64,000 nucleotides of DNA from Casuarina equisetifolia (GCA_028551475.1 CM052360.1:7614501-7678500), one strand, 5' to 3'; numbered from the stretch's first letter, positions 51,401 to 63,811 are shown. Translations and numbers: made by a program. Notes: a model not told the origin generated them from the sequence alone.

Positions 51401-54400
51401 GTGACAAAAGAAAAGTTCTTGTTTTGTACCCACCAATCTATGGTCATACTTCTTTGCTTCTTCCAGCTGACGGATGTATTCCTGCAAAAAAATTGAGCTC
51501 AGAAACAAATTTGCATGATTCAGAACAATAAGCACATCATATCACATTAATTCCACCTCTCTCACCTTGACACAAAAAATTATCCTAAAAATATACAAAG
51601 TACCCAGCTAAGGCATCTCACTTACAATCCACAAACAGTATGGAAAGGTAAAATAATCCAAAAAATGGGATAGTTATTTTGAGAAAGATACATAAAGTCT
51701 CCACACTTAGCAATGTTCCTTCAGACAGTACAGCTCCAAATTAGCAATATCATCTGATACCATTGAATTTCGTGAGCGTTCCAAGGAAACAATTTCACCT
51801 GAGATTTTAATCTGAGCCTGGAGTCGAAGTTGGGGAAAACAGGTATTGAAGAAAACAGGAATTTTTTTCTCATACAAGCGAGATCTTGTTACTATCCATG
51901 AAGTATTCACTCTTTAATATGTCCAACATGATATACCAAAGGCAATCAAATGATAAGTTACATTAATGTTTCAAACATGATCAACGTATACAGATGTGAT
52001 CAGCAAATGCAGGGGTGTCAATAAGCAACTCTAAATTCATCTGCTTACCTAAATAAGCTAGAGGGGCCACCAACTAGAATGGTAGAACCATCAAATAAAA
52101 ACCAAACAAATAGAAGCATTCATATTAAGTTGACAACATGGTGGATATGAAATGTTGAACGGTCAAACCAGTGAAGGTCATTTCTCAAATTCTTTCAACT
52201 TGAAACGGGAATGTCTTAAACATATACATACAGTTCCAAAAAGACCAAGAGAAGAATACAAAAACACACTCTGAAGCCTACAAAAAGCAAGCTTATATAA
52301 CTCAATCAAAGGGGAAAAAAGAAAACATTTACTAGGGGACCTGAAAAAGAAATCCACCTGAAGACGTTTTTTATCAGGATAAGATATCCCATACACACGT
52401 TGTAAACTCTCACGATCCTTATTCCCCCTCCAGTAGGCTGATGAAGCCTGCAAAAAGAGTAATAAATAAATAAAGAAAGAACAAAAAGCAAGTTAAGCAT
52501 GAAAAATACATAATGTGTGCATATGCTTGTATGGAAAGCAGTAACACATCATGAAACACATCACCTTCAAACAAGCAAATGCTTTGACAAAGGATGTATT
52601 CGGTATATGGGGTCCACGACACAAATCAACCAAGGGGCCACATCGGTATACTGTGATTGTTTTGTCTACAGGCAAATCGTTGATGATTTCAATCTGATAC
52701 AAATGGTTAGGGCAAAAGTGCATGTTAGAAATATACAATTATCAAATGAGTAGGAAAAAGTACATGAGAATTATATGGTTTTCTAGAGACAAAATTAAGC
52801 CAATTTACTTGCCTTGAAATTATTGTCAGAAAAAATCTCAAGTGCCTCATCCTTTGACACTTCAATGCGCTCAAAAGATTGCTTTTCCTGAAAATTAAGA
52901 ATATAACATGATTTATGGTCATCAATGAAATTATTCTTTAATGACAGACAAAGCTCCTAGCCTGGGCATGAGAGGACCGATGAGAGTAGACAGGTATATA
53001 CTGCTCGTAAATGATAGAAAAGGTCTGACTAAGTCATGAGGAAAAACACCAGTTTTCTTTAATTATGGCATTTCATTATACAAGACATGACCTGATTTTG
53101 GTTTCTAAACATTTTTTGGCGTTTCTGGTTGGATTTTTTTTCTGATAAGTATCATTAGCAATGCAATAACAACATTTAGCAATGTAGAAGGACACGTGAA
53201 TAATAAAAGCGTCTTCATCACTAGAACCAATAGGCATAAGCTACACAAGGGAAGATAACTGCACCTCGTGCCCATCCAACACTTACGTGGAGGCATTCAA
53301 GGTAGTCAAGGTCAATTCTTTGCCTTCCTCTCTCGTAGATGATACTTTGAAGCCCTTTATATCTAACTGAATTTCTTCACTTATACCAGTAGGTTTATCC
53401 AGAAAAGAATTGGCAAAGGTATTTTCATCTATCAAGAGTGGGAGCTATGATTCACATTACCATCAACAAAAATGAAAAAGCAAACAACAATTAAGTATGC
53501 ATCATATTTTGCACAAGAGAATGTACATTACCGTGACAGCCTTCATTGCCGCTGATTCAATTTGCTTGAAGTGATCATCATTCAAGCCCAAATCACCATA
53601 AAATGCATCATAGTAGAATCCCTGTTATCCCATTCATAAGGAAGCTTAATTAACAATTCATAAGTATAACCTAACTATAGAACGAAACAAGAGAAACAGA
53701 ACCTATAGAATTCTCTTCAACAGCAAGAACTCCAACATAAAATAATAAAACAGATCTGATGATAAGAACAAAATCAGGCAATAAAACACCATAGCATATT
53801 TTGGACAAATATTTAGATATTTGTTACTTAACAAGTACCTCATGCTGTACATAGGACTCATGTACAACAGATGACACTGAATATTGATCAGCAAAGGAAG
53901 CATGGACATACAGTTTGATGTTATAAGATAAGAGGCTACTGAGGAAACTCAAAATTGACAATTAAGAACAGGATACTAGACGTAACAAGACCTAGATATG
54001 TTTTGTTGTCTAAAATTGAAATCCTCTACTCAGTTAATTCCCCAAGTCAACCAAGAGTTCAAAATCACAAGACTCATGCTCACATCTCTCACCTTTGTGG
54101 ACACATAAAACTCAATGAAACAAAAGGAGTCCACCAAGATGAAAAAACCGGTGAAATCTAAGAACCAGGACAACAATTAGAATGAAACACCATTAAATTG
54201 GATTACATGGAGTACTCTAGCAACCAGGGAAAAACCCAAAAAAATAAAACGACAAAAATAAAAGTCGGCTATTTTTGCAAATGAAATTGATGATAATATT
54301 ACATCGAATGCAGCTAAACTAAATTTTGGCAGCAACTAAAAATGAGCAAATTGTATATATGACAAGTCAATTCACAACGACTCTGACAAACTTACCTCCC

Positions 54401-55192
54401 CCCTTGTGGTGCATGGTCCAATGCAGAGCTTGCAACCATACTGCTGCTCTAGCGACTGCAACACCAAACAATACAAACTATACACTTACAATTCCAACCA
54501 AACCAAAGATAATTTATTACTAGATTGATACAAATTTATCACTTAATTTTTTTTCTCACTACGCTAAAAAAACGCCAATGCACGAGAAAAACAGAAATGC
54601 TTGCTACCTCGCCGAGAATGTGGGCGCTGGAATGCCAGAAGGTATCACGGCCTTCGTCAGTGTCGAAAGTAAACAGCTTAAGCTCACAATCGCCCTCCAA
54701 GGGTCTCGCCATGTCCCACAGGACCCCATTCACCTGAGAAATCAAAGCGTTGGCGGCCAAGCTCTTCGAAATCTCTCTCGCGACATCCACCGGCGACGTC
54801 ACCCACTTCTTCCCCTCCTTCACAGTGCCATCCGGCAACGTAATCCTAACAAAAGCATACAGAACATAATTTAAGTCCCTGAATTGATCGTCAGTAACAG
54901 AGAGGGAACAAGAATATCGGTCCATTTCTTACTTGATTGGATCAGCGGGGAGAGACTGGAGGTGAGCGAGTTGGCGAGCCTTGATGGACTCGAAGAGCTG
55001 AATGCGCTTGGGAATCACTTTACCGAGATAGGCCTCATCCTTGTGATTATTAGAGGCCATGGCGGCAAGTGGAGGAGCCGCCGTAGACAAATGGCGGAGG
55101 AGAGAGAACTTATGCGAGAAAAGAAGAGTAGCCGAAGAAGCGTAGCGGCGGAATGGGCAGTAGAGAGCAGCCCTGAGGCAAGCGAATAGCAT
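45408..55192 (-). CDS. THRRS1: Threonine--tRNA ligase, mitochondrial/cytosolic
   Basis: It charges tRNA-Thr with threonine. Twenty exons join in phase to 720 residues: 54933-55192, 54608-54845, 54396-54455, 53532-53621, 52813-52887, 52565-52693, 52358-52447, 51393-51481, 51220-51316, 51058-51144, 50472-50556, 49840-49934, 49503-49535, 49338-49424, 48363-48455, 47756-47848, 47441-47662, 46679-46750, 46316-46387, 45408-45503. The first ~44 residues form a basic, Ser-rich targeting peptide; a second Met (residue 45, codon 55058-55060) starts [13 protein letters not shown], the cytosolic form. Then come the TGS domain ([12 protein letters not shown]), the editing domain with HSSAH (H158, H162), and a class II core whose zinc ligands correspond to C418 (MNCPGH), H469 (DDAHIF) and H595 (MIHRAILGS, motif 3). 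The anticodon-binding domain ends [23 protein letters not shown]. The protein is complete and expected to be active. Confidence 0.95.
50839..50864. repeat. (AC)n microsatellite in ThrRS intron
   Basis: About 13 AC units within the intron between exons 10 and 11. Confidence 0.9.
52694..52812 (-). other. GC-AG intron in the ThrRS gene
   Basis: The conserved protein requires the junction Asn-Asn-Phe-Lys | Ile-Glu-Ile-Ile. The donor there is TTCAAG|GCAAGT, with GC in place of GT and an otherwise perfect match to U1 snRNA, as usual for GC donors. The acceptor is GTATCAG|ATTGAA. Confidence 0.85.
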
Positions 55193-55953
55193 ACGGATTG
55201 CGTTTTGGGTTTTTGCCTTTTGTTTCTGAGCTTTAGGGAAGAGAGAGGTTTTAGGCGTGGCTTAGGATTTAAGCTGTGGGCCAAAATGAGCCTATGTTTT
55301 TGACTCAAACGCTTTGGTGATTGTTGGACTTGGACCAAACCCACCATACCCAAAGTGCATGGCTTTGTGATCCATTTGCCGAAAGTTTAGACCAGAGAAA
55401 CTTCAGTACTTGCTAATTGGCTTAATCACTTAGGTTCCCTTCATCTCTTCATCATCGGAGAACCTAAGAGGGTTTTTTGCTTATTTTTTCGTAAACATAG
55501 GTATAACCTATAAACAATCATGTGATACACAAGCAAGGAAGCAATACCCACTATACATTTTACATATAATTTTTTGTCATTTACTCGTCGTACAAACCAG
55601 AGAGAGAGAGAGAGATAAGAACGTAGGGTGTTCTTTTCAACGGGTGGGTGGGAGAAGTTTGAGCATGGATTCTTAGGCCGACAGAGAAGACAACTAAGTA
55701 ATAAAAAATAACAAGCTATCAAGGTATCGGTTGGGTTACGAGGAGTCGGCGAAACACGCTGTTGAGCATCCAGTTTTAGCTAGAGAATCATGTTCCAAGG
55801 TAAGAAGTGACACTAATGCTCGAAGCATCTTCGGGAGGCACCGAGAAGCTGACAGAAGAGCTCTAACACGCACGAGCTATGCGTTGGGGCACGTTGTAGC
55901 CTTAAATCCATCCCATTAGGACTCTACACTACATTTGTGAGAATAAAAAATGT

Positions 55954-56255
55954 GTATAGGATGAAAGTTTAACAGTAAGTATTCAATTCCTTATGACAAA
56001 ACTTGAATGAAAAAAAATATCTCTTCATTTCTTGATTTAGCTTTTAGATTGAGCTTTTAGATCATTTAACATGATATTAAAATTGAAGTTAAACCTGCTT
56101 TATCCTATAGAACCTTAAATCAAATGTTGTTTGATGTGTAAAGACATATGTATAGGAGAAAAATCTCAAATCAAATATCCAATTCCTTGTGAGTGAAGTA
56201 TTCTATATCTTTTAAACTAATTTTTAAATTGAATTTTTTTACTTTTTAATAAGAA
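55954..56255. repeat. Degenerate ~196-bp tandem repeat, same family as 15.3-15.9 kb
   Basis: Two units start at GTATAGG (55954 and 56150). Each has a TCAATTCCTTATGA or CCAATTCCTTGTGA block, a TTTAGCTTTTAGATTGAG or AACTAATTTTTAAATTGA block and, in the first unit, TTTAACATGATATT. The same order of blocks occurs near 15.3 kb. It is a probable LTR-element-derived fossil without coding sequence. Confidence 0.55.
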
Positions 56256-56344
56256 TTACTTTTCATGGGGGCATAGGTGAAGTTTGTATGGGAAATGAAC
56301 TATCTCTATGAGTAAAATTGGTGCTTAATCAATGTGTGGGAAAA

Positions 56345-56486
56345 GCTAAACCCTAAAAGAAGAAGAAGAAGAAGAAGAAGACCCCAAATACTAAGAATCC
56401 ATCAAATTCCAATATACTAAAATAAGAAGAAAACCCTAAACCCTAAAAGTCCATCAAATTCCAATATACTAAAGAAGAAGAAAACC
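56345..56486. repeat. (GAA)n, telomere-like CCCTAAA motifs and a 24-bp direct repeat
   Basis: (AGA)n runs at about 56357-56380. CCCTAAACCCTAAAA lies at 56434-56448 and another CTAAACCCTAAAA at 56346-56358. A 24-bp block beginning TCCATCAAATTCCAATATAC is present identically at 56398-56421 and 56450-56473, period 52 bp, with the telomere-like motif between the two copies. Confidence 0.85.
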
Positions 56487-59400
56487 CATGATAGTTTTAC
56501 TCATCATATTCCTTAATCGTTGTTTTTTAACAAAGGGAATGATCCAGGGACGGATGGAGGGAGGAAGAGGGAAGGAAATTCAATTCAATGATGTTTATTT
56601 TATGAGTTAGATCATCTTTTCAGGATAATGAGATCCCCATTTACAAGCTGAGGTTGTGTGTCAGTAGAAGGGGTGAAAACCCAGTTCATACATTTCCATC
56701 TAGTCCCAGAAACAATGCAGGAATCACAATGACATTGAGGAAATGACAGGACAAGGTGGGGACCTGTCAATTACTTTGCTGCTAGGGCATCACAACTGGA
56801 AACCAAATAGTGAGAGGAAGGACATTGGGCGGGGGTTAAAACTAAACGCTGTGAACATGTGCAACCATGTGCGTTCCGTTCCCACCCCCATTGCCCAGCT
56901 CAGAAGCAGCCGTACCACATGACGCCTGTTTCACAACACCTTTCAGATTTTCTCTCTGCTGTTCACCACTCTTTTCCCTCATCCTTGACATGCAACTTCC
57001 AGCTAGACAAGAAAACAGCACCACTTTCCGCTCTCGTGTACAGGCGCAGTGATTACCAGTTTCCTCTTTTCCGCAATCATTCTGTTTTAATTGATGAGAA
57101 AGGGAAAACCTTCGCTTCCCCGCCCTGTAATATTTAATAAAGCCGGATATAACGCAACTAGGTACCCCAAGAATGGCATTGGTTAGGTGGTAGCATGTGT
57201 TCTTTTTCTCCAATGTCCGTAGGAACTCTGGCTAAGGTGAATTCCACAGTTAAAGGTTTAGAAAGACAGTAATATTTGTTAAAGATAAATGTTGTTCCAT
57301 ATTAAAAGTGTAAAGATAAGTCATTGAATTTATAAATAATAAAAAATTTCTCTAATACCTTAAAAATTTGGAATAAACTACTCACGCTCTAATAATTTTT
57401 ACTCATTCTCTCCTTTGTTGGCAAAACATGGTCTCCTTTTTCATGTTCACAGTTAGTATTAGTACAAGTATTGCTTACCCAACTTTTTGGTTGAGTGCCT
57501 GAATGGCACGGAATTAGCAGAGAGAAATTTTCAACCATACGAGTATAGGAGCATGATCAAATCAAGATTATCGTGCAATAACCCTCCTCCAAAGTACGAT
57601 TGCGAAATGTATAGTAATATAAAATAGATGGGATTATTGGGCATAGCAGCCCTATGCAACGTACACATCCCAAGATTCATGTGCAAGGATTCAGGAAATT
57701 ATGGATGAAAACAAACAACTAGAAAATGATAATGATTGTATAAGCTTTGATCGTGAAGTCCATGTCCTCAAGAAAAGTAACAAAGTAGACTTTACCTATT
57801 AAACTTTTTCCCTTTCGGTGTTATTCGGCAACAGATTTGTAGATATCAGCATCTGTTGAATTCCCCCTACCCGTGAGATAACCCAAACCTAGAACACTTC
57901 CCGACCACAAGCTCCTAGGCTTTGAGCATGAGTTACTGTAACAAGACAGAAGACACTCCATGAGGGCATGGGGACGCTTATTTTTTCAGTTTCCCAATTG
58001 TTCCCGAGGGAAACTACGTAACATATACGACTCACACTGGCTTTGTGTCTCTTTAACACCTTACACGCTATTTACCCACAATTAGGATAGTGCTTTTCCA
58101 TCCTCAAAAACCCAACAAAAAGCATACTTCTCCGTCAAAATCCTATCTCTCCTCCTGACGTGAAGAAACTTCTCTCGGGTAATGCTTACAGCTTCGGAAT
58201 TTGTTCTTCATTTCTCCGCAAGAGATTCCGAGTTCATGTAGTTTGCTTTTGTTATATATCATCATCATCACATGGAGCAAATTATAGTTACCATCTTTTC
58301 TTTGGTTTCCCCCTCTTGCACTCTTTTAACGGTTAAGTTCAACACCTGCACATTTTAGTTCCCAAAACGTGATTTAAGAGCAGTTTATACAGACACCGAA
58401 AACGACATACGTAAGCCCAGCACCGTGTGACGTCTGCGACAGCAAGGCTGCTCACAACTTAGGGGCCCCTTAGTAAGATGGAAAGAAGTTGAGCTTTTCT
58501 AAACTAAGTCCCTACAAGGAATTGATCTTAAGGCAGAGTTTTGGGTGTTTAATTATGCTGTGAACTCCAGAATGGTAAAGTAAGCGAACGTTATAGAGGA
58601 AAAGACTACCGGAAAAAAAAAAAGGAGAAAGATGAAAACAAGGAGAGGGAGAGAACATGGAGTAAAGGAAGAAACTGAAACGAGAGAATATTGGATTATC
58701 CGCTTCTTGATTTCCTGATGGATAGGAACATAATAAGACCTATGTGAAGCTAATGAATGGTCAAGATCAATGAGTTGGCAGACCACATGCACGGTATGGG
58801 GTGTAGGGTGTAACCGACCATTGTGGGAAACTGAACGTTAGGGCCCTCATATCATCATGCTAGCCCCAACAAACAAAGTTGATCATAATCGTAATGCAGA
58901 ATGCAAACATAAGGTTATCGCTTAAAGGAGCTCGTCTGACAGCCACGAAGGAGACAATGCTTTACAAGCCCTGTTGCTTGAACTACCTAAGAAACTGACC
59001 TTACATGACAAGTCAATAGCTAGCAGGCCAAGACCCATGACCTAGGCCTGCCTCCGGCAGACATCCTTGCCGAAGCCATCCCTTAGAGTCTACTACCCAG
59101 TGTCCTGATGCGGATAGCTTTAAGATTATCTTTTTAAACGTTCTGTTAGAATTATACTTGATGGTGAAACTTTGAAGGACCAAACGACGCCTAGAAAGGT
59201 TAAAGAGCATGCCAACGATGGCACTTAAAGCAGATGAGTTGCTATCGGCTTCACCCTTTCTGGGTGCATTAACTCCGACCACGATCATGCACGTGTAGAT
59301 GTACGACTAACACTATACTTTTTATGATCATAATTCATGTACGAGTAAACGTCATTTTATGTCTATGTGATCCATACATCATCTATTACATAGTCATTAT

Positions 59401-61044
59401 CACCCCTCACATGGCATGGGTGGGTTTAATGTCCTCGTGAACCCTGGAGTTTTCTGAGCAATGAAGTAGGGGACCGCCAAGTTCTTACGCTCTGCAAAGT
59501 TTCAGCCAATATCTCTGTATCCACTTGTACTTGTATGTAATTCTTAGGGGCTCCATCCTTCCACTTTTGGATTTTTTTGATTCGTAAACTTGGCTTGCTG
59601 GATTTGGCTTTGATGACTTCTGCCTGGCTCTTTCGTGGTTTGTTCGGAAATATGGATATCTGATCTCGACAAACCATTTCCAGCTGCTTGCAGCTCGGTT
59701 TCCACGTCTTGTAGCATAGAGATATCAAAGCTCTAGATAACCCCACGTCTGGCTAATTTTCCTTTTCTGATCAACCAAACGGATGGCAAGCAAATTCTTC
59801 AGTTTACGAATCACCAACTTGTCTTTGGTTCTTCCTTCATTGAAGGAGATGATGCAATGTCGTCTATCTTCTCCGACAAATCATGATTAATAATCATCGG
59901 TTAGCATGTCTTTGTCGAAAGTCGTGGACTGGATATCTTCCACCCGTGACTATAATAATTGACCAACTGCTCAGCCTGAGTTTATATCCCATATCTTCAA
60001 CATCTGGACACCCTTAATCATATTATATCAGACTTAATCATGCATGAACACATAACGTGTTAGACATAAGCATCCTTGAACCATCAAGATAAACGTTCAA
60101 CAATCAGCATGGGACATGCGACTCGCGATATGAATAAAAATTAAGAACACCAAAGCAAGTATGTGTGGAATACATAAAAATTGTCTAATAATTAGAGAGT
60201 AGGACTGTTGGCGAAACGATGCCCATACCATACTTTTCTATCATATAGTTTTTCTAGTCTTAACTCCGTCCACGTATGGTACCCCTAGCTACCAACCAAG
60301 ATATGTTTCTTCTCGAACAGTTGCATATTTCTTTAACCATCACTAATCTAAAACTTTTGTTGATCAACTTGTAATTAATAAACTAAGTAACTTACCAAAT
60401 ACCCGACATAAAAATATAAACTAAAGAGAAATTAGTGGATTTTGCTGCAAATACAAGTGCATTAAGAGTTCCACGTATACCTTTGGTATGGAATAGGGTG
60501 ACATTACTTCAAAAGATGACGAAGTTGCGTATGCTAATTCCTTCCCTTATTAAGTATTTAATTCCAAGTAAGCAACAATTGGGATGATTAAAAAGAATGT
60601 CACGGCTAAGACAGTGTTAAGATACGATGATTGAAAAGCTTACAAAGGCCTAGGGAACCAATCATGGCCAGTGACGCGCTATGGTAAGACCTTATCAAAA
60701 TGTTTATCTCTGTCTCATTAGCATAACCCGCCAATTTCTTGTTGGCCCTAAGTACACTACAACTTAGATAATTATGTTTAGGAAATCTATGGAGAGGATT
60801 AGAACCGGAGCATCAAACGGTTGAAAAACCTTTTGCCGCAGGGTTTGTTCACATCATTCATGAGTTGCTGCCAAGGTGTCCCTCCTGGAACCTGGTTGGA
60901 CGTCACCAGAACCACACATGTAGCCCCATCTGTCTCACATGTAAACCGTAATTTACAAGCGGGTCTGCGGAAGAGGCGAATGATGATTATCCAACCCTTG
61001 ATCCGGGGTCCAAGAGAGCGTCGGAGGAGCTGGACCGATCTTGA

Positions 61045-61164
61045 CACGTGTGGTAGCGAACTGTCGGGATTCGGGGATTACGAGGACCAGATACGGTAAA
61101 GTGTAAAAGGTAACAGAAGGGGAAGTGGCTGGCGTGAGCACGCGAGCGAGCTGTCAGACACGTG
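61045..61164 (+). promoter_or_regulatory. Two G-box (CACGTG) motifs upstream of atypical bHLH gene
   Basis: Palindromic CACGTG occurs at 61045-61050 (in GACACGTGTGG) and 61159-61164 (in AGACACGTGCATG), 290-410 bp before the ATG. The ACACGTG context suits bZIP/ABF or bHLH/PIF-type binding. Function is inferred only. Confidence 0.45.
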
Positions 61165-61452
61165 CATGGATCAATGAAAGCTGGGAATGGTCGGGCCCAC
61201 GGACATCACAAAACGACAGAGGAAGCGAGCGTGTGAGAGAAACTTTCAAGACTCTTCCGATACGCCCCTGTAGTCTTATTGGCACACGCCCGAGAGCCGA
61301 AGCTCGGCTCACATGGCCCCCGTCCTATATCTTCAACCCTTCACGCCCTTGTCTTCTCACGATTTATAGCTCTGTCATTTCCCATCTGCTCTTTACGCCC
61401 TGAAAAAGAAGTCTCGCCATTCTTGTTGCAGTTCTTGCAGGTGGGCAATTCA

Positions 61453-61680
61453 ATGGGCTCTAATGGTGGCAAAGAATTCTCTAAGGTGAAATGGCTGAGG
61501 AGGAAGAGGCGGGCGGGTCGTGGGACTGTGGAAATGAGGGTGAGGAAGTTGCAGAGGCTCGTCCCGGGAGGGAAAGGTTTGCAGCCGGATCGGCTTTTTC
61601 TGCGGACTGCGGATTACATTCTGCATTTGAGGGTGCAAGTAAACGTTTTGCAAGTTCTTTCAGAGATTTGCAAACCTTGA
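61453..61680 (+). CDS. Atypical (non-DNA-binding) bHLH, UPBEAT1-like
   Basis: A single-exon frame of 75 residues. After a basic start (KVKWLRRKRRAGR) lies a helix-loop-helix: VRKLQRLVPGGKGLQPDRLFLRTADYILHLRVQVNVLQVL. The His/Glu/Arg residues that contact an E-box in true bHLH proteins are absent, as in the IBH1/PAR/UPBEAT1 group, which act by sequestering or modulating other bHLH factors. PGGKGLQPDRLFLRTADYI is closest in my memory to UPBEAT1, a regulator of peroxidases and reactive oxygen in roots; IBH1-like is the alternative. UPBEAT1 of Arabidopsis is about 100 residues, so this one is shorter at the N-terminus. The frame continues upstream to an ATG at 61279, but that part is GC-rich leader-like sequence. 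Confidence 0.8.
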   Translation: MGSNGGKEFSKVKWLRRKRRAGRGTVEMRVRKLQRLVPGGKGLQPDRLFLRTADYILHLRVQVNVLQVLSEICKP

Positions 61681-63466
61681 GCATATGCCATACCCCAGTT
61701 ATAATCTTATTTTACAAGCTATAGCTGCCTAATATGGCTTCTGTGTTGGTTCCAGTGTAAGTTCCTTGTTATTTTTTGCTTCTTTTCTTTTCTTTCTTTC
61801 TTTCTTTCTTTCTTTCTTTATGCTGAGGTCTAAAGATATGTTTGATTGAGAAGTTTCTTCTATGCTGTCCTGCGTATATAACTTTTAGTGCTCTGAAAAT
61901 ATGCATCAAAAACCTTGGAAATTTAGACACTTCCGATTTGGAATGAAGGTTAACTGAAAATTTCATCTCTTTTTGCCATCCTCTCAACTCAACCTCTACT
62001 TTCTTTTCTGTTCTTTTTCTCCATCAGTCTTAAACGACAAGAGAGCAAGTGTTTTCTTCTAGGGTTTCTAAAGTTTGATCCTGGGTCCCATAACAATTTG
62101 TCAGCTCGCTCTCTCTCTCTCAGTGCAGGACCTCTTCTTTGATTTCAAATGCTTCTTTGTTTGGGCTTTAGGAAACACTCTTTTGAGACTTTCCTTGGTT
62201 GAAAGTGGCTTTCTTAGCCTTTCAGGTCTTGATTTACGGAAGAATATTTAACACAAACCCAGTAAGAACTGCATAAACGTAAGGGGAATATACATACGTA
62301 TTGAGTGGCAACAAAAATATTACAGATCTGCTTTTGGAAAATGATTCATCGATCAGTTGCCTATTCCTCTCCCCCAAATCTTTGGTTTCTTCTGTTTCTG
62401 TAAAATTTCTAAACCAATTGGTTATCATGATTTTAGACTTTTCCTGTGCTGGCTAAAAGTAGTAAAAATAGAAGATTCATCGCTTATACGTGTAGATTAT
62501 AAGATGAAACGCCGCCACTATCAGCTTACAAGGTGTATAAGCGGATTAGGGTTTTGACTCCTTCATCGGTTCTTGAACCTTTTGCTTTTCTCGGCATTGT
62601 AAGTTTCTGCTGATGCACTTTCATATCTACTGTCTGTCAAAATTAGAACGCCATTAAACAACCTAAATGGCTTAGCTTTTGCGCGGGGGCCCAAGACTTT
62701 AAAACAACGCCGGAAAAAGAATAAGAGAGTATTAGGCTGTTTCTGCTCATGGGTCAACAACACACATAATTTAGAATAAAGAACGTAGAATAAACCGGTT
62801 TATTTATTGTGCATCTTATAGGAGAAACTTCCAAAGCAGTTGGGAAGTTGGTTTCTTTCTTTCTACATTAGCGAGTAATTCTGCCGAAAACCCTCAAACC
62901 CCACATGGGTTCCTCGAAGCTATGAGCTCCTCTTATCTTCATTTGCTTATCGCTAAATCAATTGGTTGAGATATCCAACTCATGCCAGAGGTATGGAACC
63001 ATTTAGTCTACTCTTAAATTCAACTTGAGAGACTGCAACATCGGAACCATCTGTTGCCGCTAGCACTGTCGGTTGATGGATTCAATCGTCTCTAGTTGGA
63101 CAATAGACAATATTTTCTTGGGAAAACTCCAATGGAAAATTGGACCATGTTAAACGCCTTGTCTTCCACATACTTTGGGTTGTATGAACTTGGAAGTATT
63201 TAACGCTATGTCGACGTCATGATGATACGGATGTGTGGATGTTCTACAACTACTTCACCCTTATTCTCCACGTCTCGTTTCCCGTAAAGAGCTTCTTTAC
63301 CTTGTAGTCTTATTTTCCCTGTCTATGGAAAATTATATGGTTTACGTTGGTTTGTAGGTGGTAAAGTTTCATTCTTTCAAGGACTGTAACTCAGTCATAC
63401 GATACTAACTACATATTCTTTCATCGGGAGACGACGAGAAAAAAAAAAAAAAACAAACAAACAAAA
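61681..63466. other. 3' flank of atypical bHLH gene and unassigned DNA
   Basis: It includes a (TTTC)n microsatellite at about 61786-61819 and otherwise no recognised feature. A poly-A run with CAAA repeats lies at 63438-63466. Confidence 0.5.
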
Positions 63467-63811
63467 ATGACAGCCCGATATACAGGCATGGCTCTAAAGC
63501 GAGTGGTTTTACATGTACGAGAACTGTATCGAACAACGTCTTTTTTTGCGAGACAACGCCGAACACCGGCAAATATAGTGCCTTATCAACGTCAACTCAA
63601 CCACCAAGGCACAGGACAACTAGTGACCGTGTCAAACACAGAGGCAGTGGTACTCAAGCACAATAATGCTTTGTTTGTACCAGTTCTTAACGGTCTGGCG
63701 CAGATCATATCCTCCGGACCGAAGAACGTGACCGTGTGGCCTACCATCACCGCCGACTTCACTAAAGGCCATATCCGGACAGTGTATAGATGCTTTTCCG
63801 AAAGTACTTGA
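63467..63811 (+). CDS. Unrecognised open frame, 114 codons
   Basis: The predicted product starts MTARYTGMALKRVVLHVREL and ends IRTVYRCFSEST. It is basic, has no signal peptide, membrane span or repeat, and matches no family I know. It is preceded by a 30-bp A-rich tract. A second frame (63790-63981, +) overlaps its end and has similarly non-random-looking composition (RPVCLIFLSGKLTPNDFVTV). This could be an exon of a gene extending right of the window or chance. I list it because frames this long with mixed composition are uncommon in the AT-rich flanks here. Confidence 0.2.
   Translation: MTARYTGMALKRVVLHVRELYRTTSFFARQRRTPANIVPYQRQLNHQGTGQLVTVSNTEAVVLKHNNALFVPVLNGLAQIISSGPKNVTVWPTITADFTKGHIRTVYRCFSEST

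Larger units (their letters stand above)
55193..61452. other. 6.3-kb stretch without a recognised gene
   Basis: The first few hundred bases are the ThrRS promoter. It contains a degenerate ~196-bp tandem repeat (55954-56255), (GAA)n and telomere-like motifs at 56340-56490, and unassigned AT-rich DNA. A minus-strand frame at 59426-59746 (106 codons) has no family match I can name; together with short frames to about 59.9 kb it could be remnant transposon sequence, but I cannot show this. The last 450 bp include two CACGTG motifs before the bHLH gene. Confidence 0.5.

Noticed and set aside
55731-55919. 62-codon frame upstream of the 56-kb repeat array
   Set aside because: No homologue known to me and no splice partners; it adjoins repeat-derived DNA.
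59426-59746. 106-codon minus-strand frame, considered as a retroelement fragment
   Set aside because: Basic composition is suggestive, but I found no family motif, no terminal repeats and no neighbouring domain, so it is left unassigned.
61279-61452. N-terminal extension of the UPBEAT1-like frame from an upstream ATG
   Set aside because: The added 58 residues are unlike any bHLH family member, and the composition is that of a leader sequence; the ATG at 61453 was preferred.
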